From Ferrovibrio sp046297595 (lineage in GTDB: Bacteria; Pseudomonadota; Alphaproteobacteria; Ferrovibrionales; Ferrovibrionaceae): 64,000 nucleotides of DNA. Made by a program: the position numbers and the translations under genes. The notes under the pieces were generated by a model. It saw nothing but the letters and a program-made list of their open reading frames with translations. It did not search any database and was not told where the DNA came from. Every line of letters begins with the position of its first letter. Position 1 is the first letter of the stretch. Where the stretch lies: assembly GCF_046297595.1 (NCBI RefSeq), contig NZ_JBKBHT010000006.1, positions 200,726 through 264,725 on the forward strand, given 5' to 3'. Shown here piece by piece: positions 22,999-34,022 of this stretch.

Positions 22999-23987
22999 GT
23001 CGCCCTCCCCGCCGCCTTGGCGCGGTCGACACGCAGCCGCGGATCGATCAGGAAATAGATCAGGTCCACGGCCAGGTTCAGCACCACGAACATGGCGCCA
23101 ACCATCACCAGATAGGCCGCCATCACCGGAATATCGGCGAAGCCCACCGCCTGGATGAACAGAAGGCCCATGCCGGGCCACTGGAACACGGTTTCGGTGA
23201 CGATGGAAAAGGCGATCAGCGAGCCGATCTGCAGGCCGACGATGGTGATCACCGGCATCATGGTGTTCTTCAGCGCATGGCGGAAATGCACGATGCGGTC
23301 GGTCAGGCCGCGCGCGCGGGCGAACTTGATATAGTCGGTGCGCAGCACTTCCAGCATCTCGGTGCGCACCAGGCGCAGCACCAGGGTGAGCTGGTACAGA
23401 CTGAGCGTGATGGCCGGCATGACGATGGCAGCCCAGCCGGATTTGGTGAGCAGGCCGGTGCTCCACCAGCCCAGTTGCACCACCTCGCCGCGCCCAAAAC
23501 TGGGCAGCAGGTCGAACTGCACCGACAGCAGGTAGATCAGGCCGATGCCGATCACGAAGGTGGGCAGTGACACGCCGACCAGGCTGGAGGTGAGGATGAA
23601 CTGGCTGACCCAGCTGTCGCGGCGCAAAGCCGTATAGACACCGAGCGGCAGGCCGACGGCCAGCGCCAGCAAGGCGGAAAGGAAGACCAGTTCCAGCGTC
23701 GCCGGCAGGCGTTCCTGGATCAGGACGGCGACCGGGCGCTTGAGGCGATAGGACAGGCCGAAATTACCTTCGGCGGCGTTGAGCAGGAAACGGCCGAACT
23801 GCACGGGCGCGGGATCGTTCAGGCCAAGCTGTTCGCGCAGCTCCTGGCGGTCGATCGTGGTGGCTTCCTGGCCGACCATGTTGTTGATCGGGTCGCCGAT
23901 GTAATTGAACAGAAGGAACGCGACCAGCGCCACGGCAAGCATCACTGCCACCGCCTGGGCCAGGCGTCCGACGATATAACCGAGCAT
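22995..23987 (-). CDS. Peptide-type ABC transporter permease (DppB/OppB family)
   Basis: A 330-aa permease with the typical first helix (MLGYIVGRLAQAVAVMLAVALVAFLLFNYIGDP), the periplasmic loop NDPAPVQFGRFLLNAAEGNFGLSYR and the EAA loop DYIKFARARGLTDRIVHFRHALKNTMMPV. It pairs with the DppC-type protein that overlaps its 3' end. A stem-loop separates it from the upstream substrate-binding protein gene, which commonly leads to higher expression of the binding protein than of the permeases. Confidence 0.9.
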   Translation of the reverse strand: MLGYIVGRLAQAVAVMLAVALVAFLLFNYIGDPINNMVGQEATTIDRQELREQLGLNDPAPVQFGRFLLNAAEGNFGLSYRLKRPVAVLIQERLPATLELVFLSALLALAVGLPLGVYTALRRDSWVSQFILTSSLVGVSLPTFVIGIGLIYLLSVQFDLLPSFGRGEVVQLGWWSTGLLTKSGWAAIVMPAITLSLYQLTLVLRLVRTEMLEVLRTDYIKFARARGLTDRIVHFRHALKNTMMPVITIVGLQIGSLIAFSIVTETVFQWPGMGLLFIQAVGFADIPVMAAYLVMVGAMFVVLNLAVDLIYFLIDPRLRVDRAKAAGRAT

Positions 23988-24009
23988 GGGGCTTTACTTA
24001 CTAAAGAGG

Positions 24010-24040
24010 CTGCCGCCCCCGGCAGAACCGGAGGCGGCAG
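24010..24040 (-). other. Intercistronic stem-loop between binding protein and permease genes
   Basis: CTGCCGCC (24010-24017) pairs with GGCGGCAG (24033-24040). It sits between the substrate-binding protein stop and the first permease gene, without a T-run, so mRNA stabilisation or partial attenuation is likely. Confidence 0.6.
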
Positions 24041-24046
24041 GTCCGA

Positions 24047-25657
24047 TTACTTCATCTTGGCGAAGTGGAAGCGCGGCACGTTGTCCGCGATGATCGGCAT
24101 GTCGAGCTTGTCGCTCATCGCCCAGTTCAGCACCTGGTGATGCAGCGGCAGGTAGATGATCTCATCGTTGACGATCTTCCACGAATCCGCGATCAGCTTG
24201 TCGCGCTTGGCCTGGTCGAGCTCGTTCAGCATGGCGTTGATCATGCCGTCCAGCTTGGGGTTCGAGTAGTTGGTGAAGTTCCAGGCGCCATTCTTGCCGT
24301 CCGGGGTCTGCACCAGATACGAGAACACATAATGCGAGTCGAAGGTCGGCACGCCCCAACCGAGCATGAAGAAGCTGGTATCCTTCTTCTGCAGCTTGGG
24401 GAAATGCAGGGTCTTGGACTGCGCCACCAGCTCGACCTTGATGCCGACCTGCGCCAGCATGCCGACCACCGCCTGGCAGATGCCCTCGTCGTTCACGTAG
24501 CGGTCGTTCGAGCAGTCGAGACGGATGCCGAAGCCATTCGGATAGCCGGCATCCTTCAGCAGCGACTTGGCCTTGTTCACGTCATAAGGCAGGCGCTTGT
24601 CGATGGCCTTGTCGTAGCCATGCACGCCGGGCGAGGTGATCATGCCGGCGATCACGGCATCGCCGCGCATCACCTTCTGGGCGATCGCGTTCATGTCGAT
24701 GGCGTGATACATGGCCTGGCGCACGCGCTTGTCGGCCAATGGGTTCTTGCCCTTCACGTCGGAGTATTTCAGCTCGGCGCTGCCGACATCCAGGCCAAGG
24801 AAGATCGAACGGATCTCATTGGTCTTCTTCACCTGCAGTCCGGGCGAGCGCTTGACGCGCTCCACATCCTGCACCGGCACGTCGAGCACGAAATCGAGCT
24901 GGCCCGAGATCAGCGCAGCGACGCGGGTGGCCGGCGTGGTGATCGGGGTATAGACGATCTCGTCGATGTTGTGCGGATTGTCCTTCAGGCCCCACCAGTT
25001 CGGGTTCTTCGCCATCACCGTGCGGACATCCTGCTCACGCAGCTTGAGCATGAACGGGCCGGTGCCGTTGGTGTTGCGCACCGCGAAGGTCTCTTCCTTG
25101 TCCTTGTAGGATTGCGGATTGACCACGTTGTTCTTCTCAGCCCAGGCCTTGGACATGATGAAGATGTTGGCGATCTGGTTCGGCAGGATCGGATTCGGAC
25201 CGTTGGTCTCGACATGCACGGTCTGCGCGTCGACCTTCTTCACGTCCTTGACGCTGGCGATGTAGGTCTTGAAATCCGAGTTCGGATGCTGCGCGCGCTT
25301 CACCGAGAAGACCACGTCATCTGCGGTGAAATCGCTGCCGTCATGGAACTTCACGCCCTGGCGCAGCTTGAATTCCCAGGTGGTGTCGTTGACCGGCTTC
25401 CACGAGGTGGCCAGTGCCGGCACGAATTTCAGGTCTTTGCTGTAGCCCACCAGGCCTTCATAGGTCTGGAAGCTGCCGGTACGGGTCAGGCCCTCGTTCT
25501 GGCTGTGCGGGTCCATGGTCAGGTAATCGCCCTGACTGGCCCAGCGCAGCGACTTGGCCTGCGCGAATGCCTCTCCACCCATCAGCGGCATCGCCAGCGG
25601 CGCGGTCAGCGCAAAAGCGCCCGCCAGCAATGCAGCCTTCAATCGAAACATGGCCAT
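24047..25657 (-). CDS. ABC transporter substrate-binding protein (SBP family 5, DppA/OppA)
   Basis: A 536-aa periplasmic binding protein. It has a signal peptide (MAMFRLKAALLAGAFALTAP through AFAQA), then KSLRWASQGDYLTMDPHSQNEG and the family 5 signature around TWEFKLRQGVKFHDGSDFTADDVVFSVKRA. A GGAGG site lies 6 bases before the ATG at 25657. It is the first gene of the transport operon with the two permeases. No dppD/dppF-type ATPases are encoded nearby, so ATP hydrolysis must come from elsewhere in the genome. Exact ligand unknown. Confidence 0.92.
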   Translation of the reverse strand: MAMFRLKAALLAGAFALTAPLAMPLMGGEAFAQAKSLRWASQGDYLTMDPHSQNEGLTRTGSFQTYEGLVGYSKDLKFVPALATSWKPVNDTTWEFKLRQGVKFHDGSDFTADDVVFSVKRAQHPNSDFKTYIASVKDVKKVDAQTVHVETNGPNPILPNQIANIFIMSKAWAEKNNVVNPQSYKDKEETFAVRNTNGTGPFMLKLREQDVRTVMAKNPNWWGLKDNPHNIDEIVYTPITTPATRVAALISGQLDFVLDVPVQDVERVKRSPGLQVKKTNEIRSIFLGLDVGSAELKYSDVKGKNPLADKRVRQAMYHAIDMNAIAQKVMRGDAVIAGMITSPGVHGYDKAIDKRLPYDVNKAKSLLKDAGYPNGFGIRLDCSNDRYVNDEGICQAVVGMLAQVGIKVELVAQSKTLHFPKLQKKDTSFFMLGWGVPTFDSHYVFSYLVQTPDGKNGAWNFTNYSNPKLDGMINAMLNELDQAKRDKLIADSWKIVNDEIIYLPLHHQVLNWAMSDKLDMPIIADNVPRFHFAKMK

Positions 25658-25810
25658 AAACTGCCTCCTTGTTTTTATGTCGCAACGTCGCGTGGCGAAT
25701 GAGCACAAGCCAATCGGCCACGCGCGTCCTGGGCGCGACTGTAATTTTATGGAGAATTTATGTCTACGGATTCGCGGTCCGCGATCCGCTGCCGTCAGGC
25801 AAGCCAACCT

Positions 25811-28168
<2,358 letters not shown>

Positions 28169-28183
28169 GCGCCGTTGCCTCCC

Positions 28184-28513
28184 TCAGTCGCGTTCCATGG
28201 TGCATTGCAGCGGATGCTGGTGCTGGCGCGCGAAATCGATCACCTGCGTCACTTTGGTCTCGGCCACCTCGTAGGTGAACACGCCGCAAATCCCGACGCC
28301 CTTCTGATGGACATGGAGCATGATCTGCGTGGCTTCCTCGCGGGCCTTGTTGAAAAAGCGCTCCAGCACGTAAACGACGAACTCCATCGGCGTGTAGTCG
28401 TCGTTCAGCAGCAGCACTTTGTACATGGGCGGCTTCTGCGTCTTCGGCCGGGTCTTGGTGACCACGCCGACCTCGGTGCGCCCGCGCCCGTCACGTCCAT
28501 CCCGTTCGCTCAT
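28184..28513 (-). CDS. clpS: Clp protease adaptor ClpS
   Basis: A 109-aa N-recognin that delivers N-degron substrates to ClpA. The disordered first 25 residues (Gly/Arg rich) precede the folded domain with YKVLLLNDDYTPMEFVVYVLERFFNK, the residues forming the hydrophobic N-end binding pocket, and MLHVHQKGVGICGVFTYEVAETK. It is immediately upstream of clpA. Confidence 0.96.
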   Translation of the reverse strand: MSERDGRDGRGRTEVGVVTKTRPKTQKPPMYKVLLLNDDYTPMEFVVYVLERFFNKAREEATQIMLHVHQKGVGICGVFTYEVAETKVTQVIDFARQHQHPLQCTMERD

Positions 28514-28605
28514 GCCTCAAGTCCAAGCTTACAGCGGCACCAGAAAAGCGGTGCACGGAAGGATGATATGGCCTCAAGCGTTAAAAATACCAGCACCCTT
28601 GGCAC

Positions 28606-28636
28606 AAAAAAAGAGCCCGGTGTGACCACCGGGCTC
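28606..28636 (-). terminator. Rho-independent terminator after the phasin gene
   Basis: A ten-base stem (28613-28622 with 28627-28636, GAGCCCGGTG/CACCGGGCTC) with a TGAC loop; on the minus strand it is followed by seven T. Confidence 0.9.
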
Positions 28637-28685
28637 CAGACGCAATGTACTCTGGGGAGGAAACTTGGGCTGCGGGCCCGCCTGA

Positions 28686-29207
28686 TCAGGCGGCCAGCGG
28701 CTTCACCATCTTCTCGACGGTGGCCTGGACCTGCGCATTGATCGGGGCGAAGGTCTCCTGGGCGACCTTGGTGGCCACTTCGCTCAGCTTGGTGGTGTGA
28801 GCGGTGTAGGCCTCGAAGGCGCTCTTGGCGAAATCGTTCTGCAGTTCGATCAGTTCCTGCAGGGTCTTGGCACCCATCATCGCCTTGGTGGCCGAGATCT
28901 GGTCCTCGATCTGGTTCTTGGTGAAAGCCATCACCTCGGCATTGATGCTCTCGAAGCCCTTGGCGGCGACATTGCCGGCCGACACGAGGGCCTCAACCTG
29001 GTTCTTGCCCAGCTTGGCGGCGTCATCGACGGTCTTGGCGACGGCGTCGAAGCGCTCCTTGCTCACCGAAAAGGCCTTTTCGACGGCTTCGGTCGAGGCC
29101 TTCAGGGCCTTTTCCATCTGCTCCTTGGAAGCGAACATCACCGCTTCGTAGGGATTGCCGTTCAGGGCTTCGGTTTCGATCTTGGTGGTCTTGCTCTTGG
29201 TAGCCAT
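28686..29207 (-). CDS. Phasin-family protein
   Basis: A 173-aa helical protein of the phasin_2 family that coats polyhydroxyalkanoate granules. The body is an amphipathic helix bundle: NPYEAVMFASKEQMEKALKA, FSVSKERFDAVAKTVDDAAKLGKNQVEALVSAGNVAAKGFESINAEVMAF, and KTLQELIELQNDFAKSAFEAY. The start at 29207 is preceded by AGGAC; an upstream extension of 24 Pro-rich residues is unlikely to be real. It has its own terminator downstream and stands alone, so granule synthesis genes are elsewhere. Confidence 0.85.
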   Translation of the reverse strand: MATKSKTTKIETEALNGNPYEAVMFASKEQMEKALKASTEAVEKAFSVSKERFDAVAKTVDDAAKLGKNQVEALVSAGNVAAKGFESINAEVMAFTKNQIEDQISATKAMMGAKTLQELIELQNDFAKSAFEAYTAHTTKLSEVATKVAQETFAPINAQVQATVEKMVKPLAA

Positions 29208-29330
29208 GGGGAAACGTCCTTGCTTGTCCGGTTGGGTAACAGGGCCGGACCCGCTTTGCGGGGGCGGCGGCTCAATCAATGCTGCGCTGCAACAAGACTA
29301 AAATAAGGGCAGATATCCTTCGGGTCAACC

Positions 29331-29368
29331 AAAAAATTGTGCGGCGCACAAAATTCTTGTGCGCCGCA
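29331..29368 (-). terminator. Terminator for the lipoprotein gene
   Basis: A 12-bp perfect stem (29340-29351 with 29357-29368, TGCGGCGCACAA/TTGTGCGCCGCA) with a short AT loop; six A at 29331-29336 give the minus-strand U tract. Confidence 0.8.
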
Positions 29369-29400
29369 GCGTTACATTCAAGTAATTCTTTTTATTTCAG

Positions 29401-30135
29401 TTAGTTAATTGTTCCTTGCGAGTAGCGCAGGCCATTGCCATGCACCTGATAGCGGTGGGGAATCGACCTGCTGCCACTGGGATCGGTTGTATTCAGATAG
29501 CTGCTGTAGGGTGGCAAAGGCACTTGCTGGGGCCGCCGGACGGCCACCCCCGTCTTGTCGAAAGGCTGGAGGGCTTCGAGCAGCGGCACCGCCATGCGGT
29601 CGAATTCCGCCGAAGGCCATGCCCAGGCATGGAAATGGAAATTGCCATCCCGGCAGGCACTCGCCGTCCAGTAGAAGCTGTCGCCGCGCAGGAACAGGTC
29701 CTGGGGGGCTGGGGCCTCGAAACCGGTGGCCGAGATGGCCTGTTTCAGGCGGGCATATTCGGCCTCGTTCAGGCGGTACATCGCCCGCTGCCCCCGCCAG
29801 GGCGCGAGCGGGTCACGGACCGAGATCGGATTATGGGGATCGTTCAGGTTCGGCCGGCCGATGGCCTGCATTTCCAGCATGGCGCCGCCATCGGCCATGG
29901 CGCTGATGTCGTAGGTGCGCCGCTGTTCATCCTCGACGGCATTGTAGACCAGGCGGTAGCGCTCGGGCTGCCCCGCCTGGCAGGCCCGGGCGATGTCGTC
30001 CCCGCCGACATAGCGCTGCCAGGTCAGGCTGCGCAGGAAGGGGTCGTCCGTGGGCCCCACGGCGGCACAGCCTGCCAGCAGGAAAAAAGCGCCGGCAACG
30101 GCGGAAAAGGCTGGGAACGATTTCTTAAGCGGCAT
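29401..30135 (-). CDS. Putative lipoprotein of unknown function
   Basis: A 244-aa secreted protein with a lipobox (FFLLAGC, Cys23), so it should be lipid-anchored. The mature part contains a YRLVYNAVEDEQRRTYDI segment and an FYWTASACRDGNFHFHAWAWP motif with two His, which together look like a small beta-rich domain. I do not recognise the family. It is divergent from the D,D-carboxypeptidase gene, with two palindromes between them, and ends in its own terminator. Confidence 0.7.
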   Translation of the reverse strand: MPLKKSFPAFSAVAGAFFLLAGCAAVGPTDDPFLRSLTWQRYVGGDDIARACQAGQPERYRLVYNAVEDEQRRTYDISAMADGGAMLEMQAIGRPNLNDPHNPISVRDPLAPWRGQRAMYRLNEAEYARLKQAISATGFEAPAPQDLFLRGDSFYWTASACRDGNFHFHAWAWPSAEFDRMAVPLLEALQPFDKTGVAVRRPQQVPLPPYSSYLNTTDPSGSRSIPHRYQVHGNGLRYSQGTIN

Positions 30136-30166
30136 GGGTCTAGGCTTTCCATTTGTCGTGCCAGGC

Positions 30167-30200
30167 GGAGGAATACTCCGAATGAATCTAGCAGATTCAA
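30167..30200. promoter_or_regulatory. Two palindromes between the lipoprotein and carboxypeptidase genes
   Basis: CGGAG-gaata-CTCCG (30167-30181) is followed by TGAATCT-agc-AGATTCA (30184-30200), a perfect 7-bp inverted repeat with a 3-bp spacer. The geometry suggests operator sites in the shared divergent promoter region. Confidence 0.5.
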
Positions 30201-30337
30201 TTTGTTAGGAAACAATCCGCTGGACAAGGGGTGGCATGGTTAATATCCTACACCCGATTCGCGGCCGGGGCAGCATCCAGGCCAGGACACACATCCGAAA
30301 CAGCCTGCCGGCCAGGCGCGGACCATGTGGGGGAATA

Positions 30338-31537
30338 ATGTACGGTTTTAGTCGGTTCCCGGGACGGACTCTGTTCGCCTTTGTAACAATCTGTTTCATC
30401 CTCGTTGCCGCCGCTCTCATTCCCGCCCCTGCACACGCCGGCGGCTATTCTGCCATCGTGCTTGATGCCGATACCGGCCGCGTCCTGCACGCCCATGAAG
30501 CCGATACCCTGCGCTACCCGGCTTCGCTGACCAAGATGATGACCCTCTACATGGCCTTCGATGCCCTGAAGGACGGTCGCCTGAAACTGGACCAGCGCAT
30601 CACCGTCAGCGCCCATGCCGCCGGCCAGGCGCCGTCGGCCATCGGCCTGCGCCCCGGCCAGACCCTCACCGTGCGCGACGCCATCCTGGCCGCCGTAACC
30701 AAGTCGGCCAACGACGCCACCGTGGCGCTGGGCGAGGCGATCGGCGGCACCGAGTCCCAGTTCGCGGCCATGATGACCCGCAGGGCGCGGGAGATCGGCA
30801 TGTCCAGCACCACCTTCCGCAATGCCTCCGGCCTGCCCAACAAAGGCCAGAAATCCACTGCCCGCGACATGGCGACCCTGGCGCGCGCCCTGCTGAAGAA
30901 CCACAGCAGCCATTACGCCTATTTCTCCACGCCGGAATTCGAGTGGAACGACAGGGTTTTCAACAACCACAACCACCTGCTGAAGCGCTATGAGGGCGTG
31001 GACGGCATCAAGACCGGCTATATCCGCGCCTCGGGCTTCAACCTGGTCGCCTCGGCCAAGCGCGACGGCCGGCGCGTGATCGGCGTGGTGTTCGGCGGCA
31101 CCAGCGTGACCGCCCGCGACAACCGCATGATCGAACTGCTCGACACCGCCTTCGAAAAGATCGACGACACCAACGCCCCGGTGATGGCCGAGAAGTCCGA
31201 CCGTCACTTCGCCCTGATCTCCAGCGCCGAGGCCACGACGGCCAAGCCACCGAAGCAGAAGCAAGTCAAACCCGCCGCCGAGGCCAAGGCCGGCAATAAC
31301 GGTGAATGGGCCGTTCAGCTCGGTGCCTTCAAACAGGCCGCCTCGGCCGAAAAACTGCTGGATCGCGTGCGCGGCAAACTGCCCGCCGCCGAGCCGCTGG
31401 TCGATGCCGTCGATGCCGGCAAGGTGACGCTGTATCGCGCCCGCCTGACCGGCCTGAGCCAGGCCGATGCCCAGTCGGCCTGCCAGCGCTTCAAGCGCGA
31501 GAAACTGAGCTGCTCGGTCGTCTCTCCCGACGCCTGA
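30338..31537 (+). CDS. D-alanyl-D-alanine carboxypeptidase with SPOR domain (DacA/PBP5-like)
   Basis: A 399-aa periplasmic peptidoglycan enzyme that removes the terminal D-Ala. It has a signal peptide (1-34, PAHAG), the SxxK motif SLTK (Ser63, Lys66), SAN (Ser123-Asn125) and KTG (Lys225-Gly227), all in correct order. The C-terminus (about 315-395, NGEWAVQLGAFKQAASAEKL and LYRARLTGLSQADAQSACQ) is a SPOR domain that binds denuded septal glycan, in place of the PBP5 membrane anchor. This arrangement is common in alphaproteobacteria and points to action at the division site. The start at 30338 follows a GGGGGA site. A terminator follows. Confidence 0.9.
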   Translation: MYGFSRFPGRTLFAFVTICFILVAAALIPAPAHAGGYSAIVLDADTGRVLHAHEADTLRYPASLTKMMTLYMAFDALKDGRLKLDQRITVSAHAAGQAPSAIGLRPGQTLTVRDAILAAVTKSANDATVALGEAIGGTESQFAAMMTRRAREIGMSSTTFRNASGLPNKGQKSTARDMATLARALLKNHSSHYAYFSTPEFEWNDRVFNNHNHLLKRYEGVDGIKTGYIRASGFNLVASAKRDGRRVIGVVFGGTSVTARDNRMIELLDTAFEKIDDTNAPVMAEKSDRHFALISSAEATTAKPPKQKQVKPAAEAKAGNNGEWAVQLGAFKQAASAEKLLDRVRGKLPAAEPLVDAVDAGKVTLYRARLTGLSQADAQSACQRFKREKLSCSVVSPDA

Positions 31538-31560
31538 GTTGGCCCGGCCTGCCCAATATG

Positions 31561-31598
31561 CCGCCGCGGTGACGACCATCACCGCGGCGGTTTCATTT
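31561..31598 (+). terminator. Rho-independent terminator after the carboxypeptidase gene
   Basis: CCGCCGCGGTGA (31561-31572) pairs with TCACCGCGGCGG (31579-31590) around a six-base loop, then TTTCATTTT. Confidence 0.85.
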
Positions 31599-31677
31599 TG
31601 GGGCCAACCGGCAGGCTTCGCTTTCCAGCCGAAGCGCGCCTTCCTATGATGGCGCTCCCACCCGCTGCCCCCGCCGC

Positions 31678-32730
31678 ATGACCTCACCCAACCTTCAGCG
31701 CCGCTATCGCAAAGCCCTGGGCTATTCGCTGGGAATCTCAGCCGTGGCCGGCGCGATCTACGGTGCCGTCATCACCTATATCCTGGCCCATGGCGAGCCT
31801 CATGAGCTGCTGGAGGATATCGTCCGTGGCACGCTGCGCGGCATCTTCACCGGCCTGATGATCGGCGGCCTGATCGGCTGGTTCGAGATATTCCAGGTCA
31901 ATACCGGCCGCGCCCGGCTGCGCAGCCTGCCCTTCCTTTCCCTCGTCCTGATCAAGGGCGCATATTACGCCGTGGTGATCGTGGGCAGCATCTGGCTGGG
32001 CGGGCAGCTCTTCCGCATCGAGGGCGATCCCGGCACGGGCTTCAACCGCACCACGATCATCACCGTGACCTTCGCGCTGATCTTCAGCATGATCTTTTCC
32101 TTCATGATGGAAGTGTCGCTGCTGCTGGGGCCCGGTGTCCTGAGCAACATGCTGCGCGGCCGCTATCACCATCCCCGCCGGGAAAACCGGCTGTTCGTGT
32201 TCTTCGACATGCGCGGCTCGACCGCCATCGCCGAACGGATCGGCGATCTGGCCTTCCACCGCCTGCTCAACCGCTTCTTCTCGGATCTGACCGAGCCGGT
32301 GCTGAGCTGGCGCGGCGTGGTTCACAAATATGTCGGCGACGAGATGATCGTGACCTGGCCGCTGGACGACGGCCGCGATGCATCCGGCGCATTCGCCGCC
32401 GTGGCCGAAGCCCATGCCCGGCTCGACAGCCTGCGCGACGACTACCTGCGCGATTTCGGCGTGGCGCCCCAGTTCCGCGCTGTGCTGCATGCCGGCGAGG
32501 TGGTGACCGGCGAAATGGGCGAAGTGAAACGCGAGATCGTGCTGCTGGGCGATACCATCAACACCACCGCCCGCATCGAGCAGCTGGCCAAGAGCCTGCC
32601 CGAACACGCAACCATCGCCTCGGCCGAGGCCATTGCCGCCGCTCCGCCGTCCGGGGTGGCCGCCGCCCCGCTGGGCCAGTTCTCGCTCCCAGGCAAAAGC
32701 GCTGCTATAACCCTGTACGCCGTCTCGTAA
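31678..32730 (+). CDS. Membrane-anchored class III adenylate/guanylate cyclase
   Basis: A 350-aa protein with four predicted membrane helices (about 14-36, 52-70, 85-108 and 127-150) followed by a cytoplasmic class III cyclase domain. Catalytic features are intact: LFVFFDMRGSTAIAERIG with metal-binding Asp177, HKYVGDEMIVTWP with Asp221 and a Lys in the base-specifying position (which favours adenine), and GDTINTTARIEQLAK with the transition-state Asn and Arg. It therefore probably makes cAMP. No HAMP or sensor domain is visible, so the membrane part may itself be the sensor. An MFS gene follows after 23 bp. Confidence 0.87.
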   Translation: MTSPNLQRRYRKALGYSLGISAVAGAIYGAVITYILAHGEPHELLEDIVRGTLRGIFTGLMIGGLIGWFEIFQVNTGRARLRSLPFLSLVLIKGAYYAVVIVGSIWLGGQLFRIEGDPGTGFNRTTIITVTFALIFSMIFSFMMEVSLLLGPGVLSNMLRGRYHHPRRENRLFVFFDMRGSTAIAERIGDLAFHRLLNRFFSDLTEPVLSWRGVVHKYVGDEMIVTWPLDDGRDASGAFAAVAEAHARLDSLRDDYLRDFGVAPQFRAVLHAGEVVTGEMGEVKREIVLLGDTINTTARIEQLAKSLPEHATIASAEAIAAAPPSGVAAAPLGQFSLPGKSAAITLYAVS

Positions 32731-32753
32731 CGATACAAAAAGAGTTCGAGGAA

Positions 32754-34022
32754 ATGTCCGCCCCCATGACTTCCAGCATGGCGTTCATCGCCGGCCGTGT
32801 GCTGCTGCCGTTTGCCTGCGGCTATTTCATGTCCTACCTGTTCCGCAGCGTGAATGCCGTGATCGCGCCGAACCTGCAGCGCGACTTAGGGATCGGCGCA
32901 GGCGACCTCGGCACGCTGACGGCCGCCTATTTCATCGCCTTCGCCGCCTTCCAGCTGCCCCTTGGCATCCTGCTCGACCGCTTCGGCCCACGCCGCGTGC
33001 AGGCCGTGCTGCTACTCTCGGCCGCGCTGGGCGCCGTCGTCTTCGCTGTCGGCTCGGGCCTGAGCCACCTGATCATCGGCCGCGCCCTGATCGGCCTGGG
33101 CGTCGCCGGCGGGCTGATGGCGGCGATGAAGGCCATTGCGCTGTGGCTGCCCAAGGAACGCTGGGCGCTGGCCAACGGCGTGTTCATGACGGCTGGCGGC
33201 CTTGGCGCGCTGGCCGCCACCCTGCCGGTGGAACTGGCGCTGGAGCACGCGCACTGGACCATGCTGTTCTGGGGCCTGGCCGGGCTGACCGTGCTGGCCT
33301 CGCTGACCATCTTCTTCGTCGTGCCGGAACGGCCGCGTGCCGCCGCGACGCAGACCGTCGGCCTGGGCACGCAGCTGCGCGAATGCGGCCAATTCCTGGC
33401 CGACCGCCGCTTCTGGCGCATCGCACCGGTCTCGATGATGGGCATGGCCAGCGGCATGGCGATCCAGGGCCTGTGGGCCGGACCTTATCTGCGCGATGTG
33501 GGCGGGCTGGACCGCGCCGCTGCCGCCCAGGTGCTGTTCCTGCTGGCTGCCGCGCTCACCGCCGGCTTCACGCTGACCGGCATCGCCGCCGACGGCCTGC
33601 AGCGGCGTGGCATTCCCCTCAGCCGTACCATGGTCTGGGGCGTGGTGCTGTATGCGTTGGTGCTGGCGGCGATGGCGAGCGGCTGGGTGCCGACCAACCC
33701 GCTGCTGTGGATTGCCTTCGGCATCATCAGCAACACCACCGTGCTGGCCTATCCGATCCTCAGCGGCCAGTTCTCTCTGGAGCAGGCCGGCCGTGTGAAC
33801 ACATTGCTCAATGGCGTGGTGTTCGGCTTCACCTTCTTCGCCCAGGCCGGCATGGGCTGGCTGATCGACCTGTGGCCACGCGGTACCGATGGCAGCTACC
33901 CGGTCGAGGCCTATCGCTGGACCTTCGGGCTGGCGCTGATTCTGCTGCTGCTGACGCTCGGCTGGTTCCTGCGCGGCGAGCGTGCGGCTCAGGCCCTGAC
34001 TGCGGGACGGCCGACCGAATAA
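32754..34022 (+). CDS. MFS transporter
   Basis: A 422-aa, 12-helix major facilitator. The loop 2-3 motif is GILLDRFGPRRVQAVLL, and helix 4-5 reads GRALIGLGVAGGLMAAMKAIALWLPKERWALANGVFMTAGGLGALAATLPVE, as in the NarK/NNP-adjacent and sugar-phosphate-like subfamilies. Its substrate cannot be read from the sequence. The gene runs just after the cyclase gene and its last 34 bases overlap the 3' end of the convergent ugd gene. Confidence 0.85.
   Translation: MSAPMTSSMAFIAGRVLLPFACGYFMSYLFRSVNAVIAPNLQRDLGIGAGDLGTLTAAYFIAFAAFQLPLGILLDRFGPRRVQAVLLLSAALGAVVFAVGSGLSHLIIGRALIGLGVAGGLMAAMKAIALWLPKERWALANGVFMTAGGLGALAATLPVELALEHAHWTMLFWGLAGLTVLASLTIFFVVPERPRAAATQTVGLGTQLRECGQFLADRRFWRIAPVSMMGMASGMAIQGLWAGPYLRDVGGLDRAAAAQVLFLLAAALTAGFTLTGIAADGLQRRGIPLSRTMVWGVVLYALVLAAMASGWVPTNPLLWIAFGIISNTTVLAYPILSGQFSLEQAGRVNTLLNGVVFGFTFFAQAGMGWLIDLWPRGTDGSYPVEAYRWTFGLALILLLLTLGWFLRGERAAQALTAGRPTE

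Noticed and set aside
24065..25702. A 545-codon plus-strand frame opposite the ABC substrate-binding protein
   Set aside because: Shadow of a gene with signal peptide, ribosome-binding site and family motifs.
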